Shown: positions 25,335-38,512, counted from the stretch's first letter. The stretch: 64,000 nt of DNA from Misgurnus anguillicaudatus (GCF_027580225.2 NC_073354.2:30586001-30650000); one strand, 5' to 3'. Notes: generated from the letters alone by a model not told the origin. Numbers and translations are program-made.

Positions 25335-26062
25335 GCATAGTACCCCACGGTTTGGGTCAGATCAGCTTACTTTTGGGAGCTTTTCCACTGGGTGCAGTAC
25401 GTAGTACCCGATACTTTTTTAATACCACCTCGGTTGGGATTCCAAGCGACCCGAGCTGATACCAAAACGTGACGCGAAAACACTGTAGATCACTGATTGG
25501 TCTGAGAGAATCGTCACTACCAGCGTCATCGCAATATGTAAAAGATTAGCTTTACCTTCATGCTAGCTTGCGCTGTCTCAAGTAAACCTGTTGTCATCTG
25601 TACTTTGCTGTGAATTCCCAAACTCCCTTTTAGCGATAAAAAACATCCACAAATTGAGAATCTGGAACACCATAATAGTTTTTTCCAGACTTGCAGTTTG
25701 TGGCGGCACATTCGCGAATCGCACGTCTGCATATATGCTTAAATGCAACTTAAACGAGGCTTAGCGGAGCGAGTCGATCTACGCCACTGAGTTTTGTTCA
25801 GAAACTGTCATGTGAGACAATGTTAATGTGGTCAATTTTAATTTTGTGGCGGACTGAGAAATAAATGAATGTATGGGGATGTATAGCATTCCAACAACGC
25901 TCTCACTTGTGTGATGTCACAGCAGGAGTCAGCGCAAATATAATGACACGCCTATAATCCCTCCCACTCCAAAGTGTTACTAAACTCGATGGAAAAGCTA
26001 ACCAAGCCAAAGTGAGGTGAGCTGATCCGACCTAACCCGACCTAAACCGTGGGGTTCTATGC
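25335..26062. mobile_element. TIR element with GCATAGNACCCCACGG ends
   Basis: The left end GCATAGTACCCCACGG is mirrored by GCATAGAACCCCACGG on the other strand at the right. The inverted arms continue with GTCAGATCAGCT-like words (with one insertion). AATGG occurs just outside both ends, one base off on the left, and may be a decayed duplication. The minus-strand open frame at 25526-25732 has no domain. Confidence 0.65.
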
Positions 26063-26331
26063 AATGGAAAAGCACAATAGAGGGTTTTCACCGACGTCAC
26101 GTTCTGGGCGGTAACCCAGATGGGCGGCCATTGTGGAGGCACTCGGTGTAAAGAACTGAACGGAGTACAATGGAGTATTGTGTGCTTTGGATACTTTAAG
26201 TGAATGTAGACATGTCTAAACAACAGAAAACGCGTCCAAGATGCAAAGGCATATAGGGAAGGACTTGGACCACAAGAAAAGGACGATATTTCGTGAAATT
26301 ACAATCCTCACGAGTAAGCTCCCTCTTCTAG

Positions 26332-26420
26332 GATCCGTGACAACCCGTCGATTCTTCCTTCAGTTGCATCTTCCGATATAGTCAACTACCTGGTTTTCAT
26401 GCCGAGCCCATATGTCAATG
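26332..26420 (+). pseudogene. Exon fragment resembling fish ISL2EU-type transposon proteins
   Basis: A pyrimidine tract and CTTCTAG at 26322-26331 look like an acceptor. The frame after it reads IRDNPSILPSVASSDIVNYL and then VFMPSPYV. The LPSV...DIVNYLV...PSPY pattern resembles a segment of YqaJ-domain proteins found with fish ISL2EU-like transposons, from memory. The frame then runs into an unrelated AT-rich repeat. It is short and could be coincidental. Confidence 0.35.
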
Positions 26421-26996
26421 TCAGCTTTATTTATATAGCAAATTTAAAATAGTCAGTGTCCTACCAAAGTGCTTTACAATAAAATAAGCACACAGTAAAA
26501 CAATAAAAGCAAAAATTGTTTTTACCATTTACTATTAAAAATATTATTATCATAACAATAGAAAATTTGTTATGAGCAATTAAGCACACTGGCATTAAGG
26601 CATTGCAGCGCAAATTTATGTACATTTTGTGCAAACACTAAAAGTACATATTAAATACTCTTTAAATAAAGACCAACAAGTAGAAGCATAATTGTTTTAT
26701 ACTTTATGTACTTCAATCATATTTCTAATACAATACTACTCTTTTTCCTGAGCTTTGCCAACCACAAGCGCCTCATCTGATAAATTCTTGCATTCCTTTC
26801 CCTGGTTTTTAATAACTTTTGGAAGTTGATAATATTCCAAATGTTTTTCTCAATTTGTCCTATTGGTACAACCTCAAACACGGCAATAATTCATAATTTT
26901 CCTTGACGACGTTCGGGATATACTTCAGTGCCTGTGCTCTGTTGTGATGCGGAGTGCCTCCAATATGGCGTCTTCCGCTCTAACGACGCGGTGAAC

Positions 26997-27294
26997 GTGA
27001 TATCACCAAGTATACTGTGATCCTGGATCAACACCATTGTTGGTCCTTGATCAACATTTTCATTAACCAATCAGATTGCAGGATTAGGATTAGTGTGTAT
27101 GTTAGATTTAGGTTTAGGATTGGGTTAGGGGCTTTTAAGAAATACTCCTCAAACTACTATTTCACACTATTTTTGGGGTTTAAAAATGGTTAGGGTTTGA
27201 GTTGAGGGTAGGTTGGGGTATCTTTGACTAAAACGTTGATCCAGGATCAACAAAAAATGTTTATCCAGGATCACATCTTACTTGGTGAAATCAC
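26997..27294. mobile_element. Foldback element (GTGATATCACCAAGTA ends) with TTAGG-like core
   Basis: The left arm GTGATATCACCAAGTA then GTGATCCTGGATCAACA is mirrored at 27255-27294, which reads GTGATTTCACCAAGTA and GTGATCCTGGATAAACA on the other strand. The core holds degenerate TTAGG/TTTAGG words at about 27082-27135 and again near 27190-27220. These are not a telomere array. It is nested in 26086-27330. Confidence 0.65.
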
Positions 27295-27416
27295 GGCGAC
27301 CCTAATGACGCGTCGTGAAAACCCTCTATACTTTCTTAACCTATAGACTACAATGTCTCGTTGGAGATGGATCATGTGAGCTTTAACGTCATGTAACCCC
27401 GTCACTGAGGTGAAAC

Positions 27417-27591
27417 CCTTTCAAAAAGTACAACTTTGCACCTACAGAGTTCGTATTAGTACTTCAGAGCTACATATTGGTACCAAAAAGTGCATATTAG
27501 TACCTCAAAGGTATACTTTGTTACCACATATCTGTACCTAAATAGCACATATTAAGGGTACTGCCCCAGTTACAGCTAGGGACCATTTTTG
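27417..27591. mobile_element. Short relative of the GTCACTGGGGCA element
   Basis: The right end GGGTACTGCCCCAGTTACAG followed by AGGGACCATTTTT matches the end of 2597-3838. The interior repeats GTACC and AGTACC/GTACTT words. The left terminus is decayed. Confidence 0.55.
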
Positions 27592-27810
27592 GCCAGCATA
27601 AATCTTTCAAACTTTGACATCTACCATACAAGACCCCAAACTTTAAAAAGATTGCTTGCTGTTGTAAGGTTTAAAGTTGATGTGGCAAAGGCTACCTACA
27701 AATCAAACACACAGAAATACCAGAAAGTCAGACAATAACTTTGATGCGTGTCTCAGGAGTTCAAAGACATAGAATTGATTTACTGAATGACCTTTCAAAA
27801 CAATACATTC

Positions 27811-27995
27811 AACCCAACATCCAAATACATTTTTGCATTCAGCACACAATTTTATCCAAAGCAACTTTTAGCATTCAATCTACATATTTATTTTATGCGT
27901 ATGCGTGTGCCCTGGGATCAAACAATGACCTTTGCGTTGCTAATGCAATAGAGCTACTGTACAAACAGAGCAATATTTTCACAGTTTGGAGAAAT
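27811..27995 (-). mobile_element. tRNA-derived SINE, reversed
   Basis: Read on the minus strand it has CAGTAGCTCTATTGCATTAG, a B-box-like TTTGATCCCAGGGCAC, and the tail TTGCTTTGGATAAAATTGTG. It is the same family as the three plus-strand copies. The 216-codon open frame starting at 27741 runs through this SINE and is unlikely to be a gene. Confidence 0.7.
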
Positions 27996-28690
27996 CAGCT
28001 TTTCTTCTCATCAGCCAAATGGCGAACATTGTGCCAAGCCTCCACATCAAAGAATGGGCATGCATGGCTTTGTCCTAATGCTAAATGTCCATTAGGACCC
28101 AAGAGTCCAACTCCCGCCCCCTACACATTCATTCTTTGGTGGAACGGCATGGAGCAAAGGACACAGCCATGTGACTTCCGGACACCAGGCAGAGATCTAA
28201 ACCCAAGGCGAAGACATCAGCTACAAGGGGACAGCAAAGGGCATCTGAAGAAGGTCAATGGGTCAGCGGAGAGCCGCCATCCAGCTGGCATTTATTTCTC
28301 AGTCATTAATCCCCCCCACAACTGCAAAGAGCAAATAGAGCGAGCAGGTGGGGCTTTTTGGTTAAACACAAAAGAGAAAATGACATTTTAAATAGAAGGG
28401 TTTAACCATAAAATCAAATCAATTCAAGAAAGAGCTCCTTCAGTCTCATAACTCATGAGTTTGTGCACGGCTCATACACGCTTAGATGTAGAAAGTGGGT
28501 CAAATGGATATAGCTTCTCCTCTGTAGGGGCTCTGCTGGCTTTCTGAAGTTTTTCCCCTCCTCGCCGGTCTCAGGAGACCCGGCTGCTATGACCAGCTCT
28601 GGTGCATCACACACATCTACTGTGTGTAAAGAATTGCAAAGCTTTGCCTTGAAACAGTGTGCCTTGGGCATCATGTCTTGAAATGTCTTT
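27996..28690. other. Unique sequence; possible conserved block at 28000-28400
   Basis: This is complex sequence of near-balanced composition that is not part of any repeat seen elsewhere in the window. It is open in one plus frame to 28391 but without a recognised domain. Conserved non-coding DNA is a reasonable alternative. The minus frame at 28453-28674 is also unrecognised. Confidence 0.3.
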
Positions 28691-28859
28691 CTTTCATCTG
28701 CACACAGGTGTACTACAATATTTAATTATAGGTCAAGAATATAAAAGAAAGTCGTTTTAATGGTTTATTTATATTTCATTTAATTTCTAACTTGATCTTA
28801 ATAATCAACATACCAAGTATCTAATGTAAGATACATTCACAAAAAAATATGTAATTTCA

Positions 28860-29230
28860 ATAGAGGAAGAAGTTTAGTTTATATAGTGCCTTTCCACAAG
28901 CTCAAGGTCGCTTTAATTACATTCATAGTACATAGGCAAAGCATACACACTATAAGATGCATGGTTATTTTTGACCTAGTGTTGGGTAAAAAAGGGACAA
29001 ACCCAAAATGCTGTCATGTTTTAACTCATCGTAGGTTCAAATCAAAACTATCTCATGGCAATTCATACATATTTTACGAGGTGGCTAATTCTTATCAATT
29101 AGTACGACGACATTTGTACATTTTTGTATGATTGGCCTTTGCCCCATGCCGTTGGGGTTTCGGGCGGAGTTAGGGGTGGGGTTTCGTTATTATTTTTTAT
29201 AATTATTGAACATTTTTGCACAATTAAATT
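28860..29230. repeat. Fragments of interspersed repeats
   Basis: About 28870-28945 (TTTATATAGTGCCTTTCCAC and onward) and 29075-29225 (ACGAGGTGGCTAATTCTTAT and GTACGACGACATTTGTACA) look like pieces of common fish repeats. Neither has defined termini here. Confidence 0.4.
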
Positions 29231-29280
29231 AGATCTTACAATACCACACTAAGCTTTCACCATTCACAAAAATGTTTAAA

Positions 29281-30433
<1,153 letters not shown>

Positions 30434-31620
30434 AAAATGCTTTTTAAGGAAATTAAGCAGAATATTACTGTATGTCCTCAGTTTCCTTTCTTCCTTTGAG
30501 TTTCACATAAGAAAATGTAGTAGGCTAAGACTTATTAAGCCCACTATGTATTATTTAAATACACAGCAAGCCTACTTTGTTCTTACCTGTAAATAACATT
30601 TCGCCTTCATACTAATAGCTCTGCTGTAAAATGGCCAAATCATTGTAATTTTGTTCTCGCTCTTGTTTGTTTTATCTTGCCAAAATGGATCATTAGCAAA
30701 GCTAACCTCTCACTACCTGCGGGCACACATTAACTATATATGCAAATGAGTCTGTTTTAATGAAATTACACGCGGCAGAAACACAAAAATAAACAAGGTA
30801 AAATGGTAGACGTAGGAAGTAGCTTGTTTTACACGTTGTTCCATAGATCAGTTGTCATCTCCTCAAAGCACTGAACAAAGCCTGCGGAGAAACAAAGAAT
30901 AATCTCTCTCCTGCACACACGGCTAAGCTCATCAAAAACCAATAATACCATCTCATCATTAGCCTGCCTTAAGATACACAAATCACATTGAACTGAGACT
31001 CAACTCACTGGTATTATGTGCCTATAGATCCGCAGGCAGAATGCTGAAACAGCTCTGAAATTCAGCTCCAGAGACTGAATTAATTCCAGCAGCAAAGGGC
31101 AAATCCACAGCTACTTAAGGTCAAACGAATGCACGCCAGACCGAGCGAAAGGATCTACAGGTACCTGCGTGATCGCCGGGATTAGGAGCTCAATCGCTCG
31201 GTTCCAAAATCCAGAGAAAAGTACTTGAATACATCTTGCATAGCTCTTACAATGAAAAGTGTAAAGTTGCGTAAGAGCATTTTGTTACTGGATGCGCAAA
31301 ATTCATGAAAAATACATAGTTAACCAACAAAAACATATGGACACAGCTATAAACATATGCATGCATTCACTAACCAACCATAAAAAATTAACTGCAACAT
31401 GCAAATATCAGATGCAAAATGATTGCGTTAGCATTGCAGTAAATGATGCAACAATTTAAAATATATCACTTCAGCCGTATAGGATATTGATCCCATGGAT
31501 AAGCATTTGTCATCATTTTAAAGCTTTTGTCTTGGATGTAAACAAGGAGATAACAAAAAAGCGGATTCGTTTACTTGATATTCATAATGAAAAATCAATT
31601 TAGCCAAACATATGGGTTGT
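30434..31620. other. Unique intron sequence; possible conserved block at 30880-31230
   Basis: No exon, RNA or repeat edge is recognised. Complex sequence at 30880-31230 is a candidate conserved non-coding element by appearance only. Confidence 0.3.
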
Positions 31621-32028
31621 GTTAACCTCATGGTTGAGTAAATAAAGACGTCTCATCGGACGCATCGAAGCTCGTCACAACATGTACAGTATTTAGCCCG
31701 TCATGTGTGTGGCCCGTCATCTCAAAATATGTGTTTGCCGTGTCATGTTCATCATACGTGGCTGTTGCAGATGCTTCGAAGTGGTTTATGATAAAAGAGC
31801 CGCTCACATTTACCAGATACTCGCTAAATCACATGTGTCACATCTGAATTAAGTGTCATGTTAGTGTTTTGTGAGTATTTTGTGAATGTGAGAGTTTTTT
31901 TTTATTATAAACCCTTAGGACGTGTGTGCAGCATACGTACAGCACGTTTGAGTACCTGAAGGGGTTGCAAAAGAACTAGAAGCTATGCCTTCAATATGTT
32001 GTGAGCATCAAAATCGCTATTTTTAAAA
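31621..32028. repeat. Unclassified interspersed repeat
   Basis: The stretch from about 31625 to 32000 resembles a fish interspersed repeat I recall, but no termini can be fixed here. It abuts the foldback at 32029. Confidence 0.35.
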
Positions 32029-32569
32029 CACTAAGAAGGCTCGACATAACATAATACTTTTCTCGAAGTATCACCTGGATCTCTACACATGAACTCGAGC
32101 ATTGAAAACATTGTTTGTGTACACAGAATTTACTAAAAAGAAGGTTTTGAACAACTGACTTTGTCTGTTTTAGTGTCCGCTCGCCGCCATCTTGCCAGTC
32201 AAGAGGTATCGATCTCCAAATGCGACGTAAGGAGATAGGAGAGTAAAGATGGATACAGTAGCTCCTAAAGCATAGTTCCATATAAATGCACGGAAAATTT
32301 GTTGTTTTGCCGCAAGTGAAAAACAATATTGACCTTCTAGTTGAAAAAGGAGCCTCATATGAGATTCATTCATTCGCATTCGGCAATCGACTCTTTATGT
32401 CTGGCAAAGATGACGAGCGGACACCATAACAGACAAAGTCAGTTGTGTAAAACCTTCCTTTTTAGTAAACTCTGTGTACACAAACAATGTTCTCAATGCT
32501 CGTGTTCAAGTGTAGAGATCCAGGTGATACTTCGATCAAAGTTTCATGTTGTGTCGCGCCTTCTTAGTG
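32029..32569. mobile_element. Foldback element with about 150-bp arms
   Basis: The arm at 32029-32183 (from CACTAAGAAGG to GTGTCCGCTCG) is an inverted copy of 32413-32569 (CGAGCGGACACC to CCTTCTTAGTG). About 230 bp lie between them. The pairing is obvious by eye but has small indels. The open frames in both arms encode similar peptides because they are the same sequence mirrored. Confidence 0.8.
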
Positions 32570-33008
32570 GTAGTTCGGTAGCAACGAACAGCGGCTGGAA
32601 GAACGCATCAGTGATTGAGTAGGCATCACACCCTTACCAAGATATATTTTTTAAAGTAGCATTTCTTTTCATGACAGTCGAGGTGCGAAATGTTGTTTTT
32701 CGTAGCCATTTCCTGTATCCGTAAGAGTCATAGACAGTAAAAGATAAGAAATCTGTAAATCGTAGCAAGCTAGCCAATGCCAGTAGCCTACTTGTACTTG
32801 GTAGGTACTCAAGATGGCGGCAGTAAGCTGAAAAAAAGGGCGGATGACGTAAAAGGTCACATGACTGATAATCATCTATAGGTGAGAACAAGGCATTGGG
32901 TTATAAATAAACCAACAGTAGTTTTTGTTACCTCAACATGGGGTTTTTTCAACATATGGTTGGCCATTAAAATATGGACCAATCTAAGCCTAATTTAGTT
33001 TAATTTAA
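32570..33008. other. Intron sequence, nothing recognised
   Basis: Contains CAAGATGGCGGC-type words (near 32811) often seen in fish DNA repeats. No boundary or gene is identified. Confidence 0.35.
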
Positions 33009-33121
33009 AGGGACAGTTCACCCCCCAAAAAATTATTCTGTCATCATTTTCTCATCACCATGTTGTTCTAAACCTGTATAAACGTATTTTTTTCTGATGA
33101 ACACATGGTGAATGATGTTAA

Positions 33122-34805
33122 AGGTGACATAGGGCTCTATCTTACACCCGGCGCAATGCAGCGCAATGCAGCGCAATGCGCGACGCAAGTGTCTTTCGCT
33201 AGTTTCCACCCTAATTTTCACGTTTAGCGCCGCGTTGTTTAAATAGCAAATGCATTTGCGCCCCCTTTGCGCCCATGGGCATTCTGGTCTGAAAAGAGGT
33301 GTGTTCAGGCGCATTGTTGGCGCGTTGCTATTTTGAGGCAACTAAAATAGACTACGCCATTGACCAACAAAAACCTGGTCTAAAGTCTAAAGTCAATGGC
33401 GCAATGTGTTTTATGTTATTTAAAGAGCGCATTAGTAAAATGCGCCTATAAACGGGAGGACAACGCGGGTTTGCTTATCACAAAGTACATGAATGCGCAG
33501 CAGCACAAAAATGCTTTTAAATATGAAAGATTAAAGGATTGAATGTAAAAGATTATTATTGAGTCTCTTGGACATAATTGAGGACTTATTATGAGACGTT
33601 AGAAGGCGCAAAGAGCTGCTTCACCTGCAGCCTGGTAAGTAAATAAATGCTTTGCTTTGAACAAATGCGTCTGTTTTTAAATGATTTTTTTTTTTAATGT
33701 TATACCTCACGGATTTATTGTATATGATGACTCTGTACCTGTGGATATGGTGAGATGAGAAACATTTTTAAGTAATGTTTAAAAAAACTCTTTGCTAAAA
33801 AAACGCTGTCCAACGTGCTGAAACGTGAGGAGAGCCGTTTGTAAATTCTTTATCTTCTGTTTGTTACAAATAAAGTATTTTTACAGTACAAACCTTATCT
33901 TAGATACTTGTAAATTATGTTTTGATGATATTGGATAGCCATACATTTAAAGCAATTAAAAGCCTGCTTTTTACTTCCATGACTAAAAGAAAACGCGTTT
34001 TAAAGGTTTTAATAAAAAAATAACAATTTCATAACAAGTGAAAAACAACACAATTATTTAACATTAATCTTAAACTGGGGATCTTCTACCTTCGCTTAGT
34101 TTTTCAGTTTACAAAGTCCGTCATCTAAATAGGGATTAGATATAGCGCCAGCGCAACTTGCTTTTAAAGGGGATGAGAGCTGAGTCTCTCACTGGTTTAC
34201 TGCACGTTACGCCCAAAATACTCCCATTACAATAGGACCTACCCTTTTCGACCATGCGTTCGGCGCAAAAACCATTTTTCCCGTCGTTAAATTAGCAAAA
34301 GTGGATTCGGACACACCCATTTAGACGTTGCGTTGTGCGCTTTAGACAATGCGCTTAGATTGTTAAAATAGGGCCCATAGAATGATTGAACAGAGTAGTG
34401 ACATGTAGACACATTTTTTTTGTTTGAGTCTGTAATGCCTTAGAAGCTTCCTAAAAACCTCTCTCAAAAACCTCTATTAGGGTGGGGGATTTTAAACAAG
34501 TGGTTTTGCACCTATTTGGCTCCCCCAACTGGCTTAAATTGCAATCTCATTTCTGTTTGGCTGACTTTGCTGCCACAAAAAATGTAGCCAATTATTTTAA
34601 AGTGGAAGGGCAGTTAGATGCCTGTGATGTCATATGCATCAGTTTTTCAGATTGGGCCATTTTCTGGCTGACATTTCTAAAAGAGGAATTTCTATGAAAC
34701 TGAGATGTTTAGCATGTTTGGCACTTTTTGTATGTTTGTGAATGAGGGTAGACTACCATCGTTCAACAAAGACAAGGAAAAATGGTTTTTCATTCTCTGT
34801 CCCCT
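33122..34805. mobile_element. Middle TTAA-flanked element (AGGTGACATAGAATG ends)
   Basis: TTAA lies at 33118-33121 and 34806-34809. Inside them the left end AGGTGACATA and the right end, read AGGGGACAGAGAATG on the other strand, are inverted. The left arm is interrupted after ten bases by the element at 33132 and resumes at 34377 with ATAGAATGATTG. Confidence 0.7.
33132..34376. mobile_element. Inner GGGCYCTAT-end element (PIF/Harbinger-like)
   Basis: The left terminus is GGGCTCTATCTTAC and the right terminus reads GGGCCCTATTTTAAC on the other strand. A 3-bp duplication ATA flanks it (33129-33131 and 34377-34379). The length is 1245 bp. The subterminal regions are rich in GCGCAA words. It is related to 51575-52775, which carries a Myb/SANT-like gene remnant. 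No coding domain is readable in this copy. Confidence 0.75.
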
Positions 34806-34990
34806 TTAAGCTGATTGCAACCATTGACTTTCATTGTAGGAAAACAAATATTATGGAAGTTTTGTTATTAATAATGAGGAAGATATTTTGATAAATGATG
34901 GTAAGCACACATTGAATTCCATTGTATTTATTTTTCCTACAATGGAAGACAATGGCTTTATAATCTCTCTATATTATAAAGTATGACATA

Positions 34991-36366
34991 TACATTCTGT
35001 AAGTCATATCTTCTTTAGAAAATACATGTAAAATCCTATTTAAAAAATATTCAAAGATGTGACTGACTGTGACTGAATCCGGTTTACCACTCACTCATTC
35101 TGCATAATAATGCGAATAAAATTCTCATAAATTAAACCAATTACTTGTAAATGCCCTTTTTTATCCACGCTCTGTCCACTGTCATCTGCAGCTTTCATCT
35201 CGACCACAGTTTCTCTGTTCTGATCTGTTTGAGTTTTTTCAATAATTGACCTCTGGCTGCATTTTAATTTGACTAATGCCACCAATTATTCTCCTGATGT
35301 AATGAAGTTATTTGTGCCAGAAATAAATAACCCTTAAAATCCCTGACTCAAGCATGTTATCATAATTTGTTAAACTGTATTGTTAATCAAAATGGTCTAT
35401 AGTCAATTGAGGTAAAAGCTTTTCTGCTCTCCGTTTGGACTGAGGCCCAGTTTATGAGTGGTCTTCAGGAGAGTAAATGAATCAATGGCGGCCGTAAACT
35501 GTCGATCGGGGTCAGAGTCTCGTACACCTCTGGAGGAACGAGAGTAATCCGCAAACTACAGCATTACAAATGCTCAAGAACAAAAACTTTCTGACAGCTA
35601 CATGACAAAGGTCATTCTCGATATTGGATCTGTCTGGCACTTTATATCCTGCACTGAATAAGCAGCCAGTTGTTGTTAAATGTGTTTACAGGCAGTCAAA
35701 AAGAGGTAATAAACCAAATTTTGTGTGCAAAACAGGTTTTGCTTAAACTGTAAACCCTGATGAAAGCAGTTTAAGCGTTTACATGATCCAACACATTGCT
35801 ACCGCTGAGAAATAAACACTTGCTAGTGGAATCAATCTGAGAATGGCTTAATTATATCTCTGCACATAAGGCTTGGGTAAGAGAAAGTCTTTTAACATTA
35901 AATAAATTGCACACTTCACCTTAAACTATGCAGAAATAGTCTATAAAGCAGAGGCACTGATTTATACGGCTCATGCGAAAGTGTTTATTTCTAATGAGGC
36001 AGAGAGGATAGAGTGCCAGAGGAAGATGAAAGATGAAAGACACGGTGATGGAGGTAGTGTGAATGTGTCTGTTTGTCCAGGTTGGATTTAGGTAGGACGG
36101 TGGGATTGGGACACAGCTCATTAGGTGGGAAATGGGACTCCAGGCGATGAGGCTAAAGACATCTGTTCCCCTGACGGCATATTTGCGGTTGATGCTGTAC
36201 CGCATTGCTTAAGGAAACGTTGCGCTTCACGTGCCGTGAGGTAGATCAACGGCACATGATGGAATGCATATGTTATGAGAATATGGAAATGTGACATATA
36301 GCTGCTTCTTCAATTTTGTGTACTTCTGTGTCCTGCGGGTACATTTTTTAATAATAAATGTAAAGG
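34991..36366. other. Unique sequence; possible conserved block at 35160-35700
   Basis: This is one of the longest repeat-free stretches. About 35160-35700 contains clustered TAATT/ATTA words of the homeodomain type (near 35258 and 35282) within complex sequence. No coding frame has a domain. Function is conjecture. Confidence 0.35.
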
Positions 36367-38032
36367 GGTAACACTTATCGTAAGGTTGTATTTGAAACAC
36401 GATTGTTTCTTCCTTCTTATGTAAACCTCATCCATGCAAAAGATCACTGGAACACTTTGACATTAAGTACATTAAATTACACATTAAATTAAGTACAATG
36501 TTGTTACAATGCTAAAAACAAAGTTGTGAATGCTGAGTTAGCATTATATGCTAGTTAATGCTATATGCTAGCATTTATGCTAAAGTTCTACTTTTAAGGT
36601 TACAGTTACGTTTTGCAGGTCAAAACTGAAAAAAAAACCCCCACAAAGGTACCACTCAGAAACGTCCATTACAGGATTAGTCAATTTTCTTAAAATAAAA
36701 ATCCAGATAATTTACTCATCACCATGTCATCCAAAATGTTGATGTCTTTCTTTGTTCAGTCGAGAAGAAATTATATTTTTTGAGGAAAACATTCCAGGAT
36801 TTTTCTCATTTTAATGGACTTTAATGGACCCCAACACTTAACAGTTTTAATGCAGTTTAAAATTGCAGTTTCAAAGGACTCTAAATGATCCCAAATGATG
36901 CATAAGGGTCTTATCTAGCGAAACGACTGTCATTTTTGGCAAGAAAAATAAAAATATGCAATTTAACCACAACTTCTCTTCTTCCTCCGACTGTGTGACG
37001 CGCCAGCGCGACCTCACGTAATTGCGTAATGACGTTGAAAGGTCACGTGTTACATATATGAAACACACATTTGCGGACCATTTTAAACAATAAACTGACA
37101 CAAAGACATAAATTAGTATCATTCCACATAAAACAAAGTTGGAACAGTCCTCTTTCTTCACACTTGTAAACACTGGGGCGTAGTTTCCCATATATCATCC
37201 GTGACCTCTTGACGTGACGACGTATTACGTGAGTTTTTTCCTGCCAAAATGACAATCGTTACGCTAGATAAGACCCTTATGCCTCGTTTTAGATCGTTTA
37301 GAGTCCTTTGAAACTGCAATTTTGAACTGCATTGGAACTGTTAAGTGTTGGGGTCCATTATAGTCCATTAAAATGAAAAAAATCCTGGAATGTTTTCCTC
37401 AAAAAACATAATTTCTTCTCGACTGAGCAAAGAGAGACATCAACATTTTGGATGACATGGTGGTGAGTAAATTATCTGGATTCTTTTAAGAAAATTGACT
37501 AATCCTTTAACAATCTCCAAACAATTTATTATTCCTCATATTCTGTATCTTCGTCTGATACAGCATCAAACATAAAGTCTGTTTACATACACACAAACCT
37601 ACTGAACTGAACAGCCAATCAGAGCAGAGCTCAACATTATTATTCATGACCATTTCAAATAAGGTAATAATAGACTATTTCATTTCAAAGGCAAATCCTA
37701 GGGTTGTAAATTAACATGTAAAACTATTTCTGGATAAGTTTTGCACTTAATAAAACCACATATCTTCTATGTAGATATCAGAGAACAATTTAACAGATTA
37801 TTTTAATGCATTCTTTGGCACCTTTAATTTTAGTTGATGCCAATACAATGTTCATGTTAGTTCATTGTGCATTAACTAATGTTAACAGTTTCAACTTTTG
37901 TTTAAAAAATGTATTAGTAAAAGTTAAAATTAACATAAGATGCTGCAGAACTGTTTTTCATTGTTAGTTCATGTTAGCATATGCATTAACTTGTGTTAAT
38001 AAATACAATGTTATTGTAAAGTGTTACCAGTA
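36367..38032. mobile_element. Possible GGTAACACTT-end element, interrupted
   Basis: GGTAACACTT at 36367 is answered by GTAAAGTGTTACC ending at 38032. The first ten bases of the termini match when inverted, followed by a similar GTTGTATT-like word. The right part (37835-38032) has typical ATGTTAACA/GTTAGTTCATG words of a fish repeat. The span includes the TTAA element at 36673. Whether both ends belong to one insertion is uncertain. Confidence 0.4.
36673..37506 (-). mobile_element. TTAA foldback element, copy 2 (THAP-like start, reversed)
   Basis: The termini are AGGATTAGTCAATTTTCTTA on both strands with about 340-bp inverted arms. TTAA follows at 37507-37510 and TTAC precedes at 36669-36672. 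On the minus strand, ATG at 37081 opens MVRKCVFHICNT before a stop at 37043. The Cys-x4-Cys is kept. The centre is inverted relative to copies at 20408 and 46626. Confidence 0.7.
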
Positions 38033-38286
38033 AAACATTTTTAGGAATCCTAATTCTTAAAATATTTATTATATAAAAAAAAATCATTATTATACAAATA
38101 TGAATTATTTACACTATAATTATCTACACAAAAATACAATTTAGTGTACTTATTTACGTAGAAACGTCAATAAATAGCACAACTGATATGAGTGTAAATG
38201 TGTGATAAAAAATCAAGACTGTAAATTATACAAAAAGTGTAAATGAAAACTATTATTAACTCTATGCATTAAAATATGAAAAAATT

Positions 38287-38512
38287 GTGCTAAATAGTAC
38301 TAAAAGCTCGTAATCATAGGGGAACCATTTTTAGCGCTTTATAGCACCTATAGCATTCTTGAAGAACCATAAGTGGTGCTAAAGCATGACTATAGCACCA
38401 CTTGTGGTTCAACATAGCACAATATGGTTCTACACAGGTTTTATATAGGTTTTGTTTAGCACTAAAAATGGTTCTCCTATGATTACAAACCAGTTAATCA
38501 CTTTTAGCACCA
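38287..38512. mobile_element. Small foldback MITE (GTGCTAAA ends)
   Basis: The arm at 38287-38345 (GTGCTAAATAGTAC...GTAATCATAGG...AACCATTTTTAG) is inverted at about 38454-38512. Both arms contain TAATCATAGG and GAACCATTTTTAG. It is non-coding. Confidence 0.7.

Larger units (their letters stand above)
26086..27330 (+). mobile_element. TIR element with GAGGGTTTTCAC ends and coding remnant
   Basis: The left end TAGAGGGTTTTCACCGACG is mirrored by TAGAGGGTTTTCACGACGCG on the opposite strand near 27330, flanked by AT/TA. Inside are an ATG at 26212, a possible coding fragment at 26332-26420 and a foldback insertion at 26997-27294. The two-base AT flank and coding fragment suggest the ISL2EU branch of PIF/Harbinger. 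This is tentative. Confidence 0.5.
33009..34990. mobile_element. Outer GGGACAGTTCACCC MITE, split by a nest
   Basis: TTAA at 33005-33008 is followed by AGGGACAGTTCACC, a typical fish MITE start. The family's inner inverted arms (CCATTGAC...CCTACAATGGAA) reappear only at 34821-34955, after the inserted element at 33122-34805. The right terminus is missing or decayed, so the end coordinate is approximate. A rearranged relative is at 49502-49795. Confidence 0.5.

Noticed and set aside
27082..27220. Interstitial telomere repeat
   Set aside because: The TTAGG-like words are degenerate, irregular and enclosed in a foldback element.
27741..28391. 216-codon plus-strand open frame
   Set aside because: It runs through a reversed SINE into unique sequence, so it is a chance frame.
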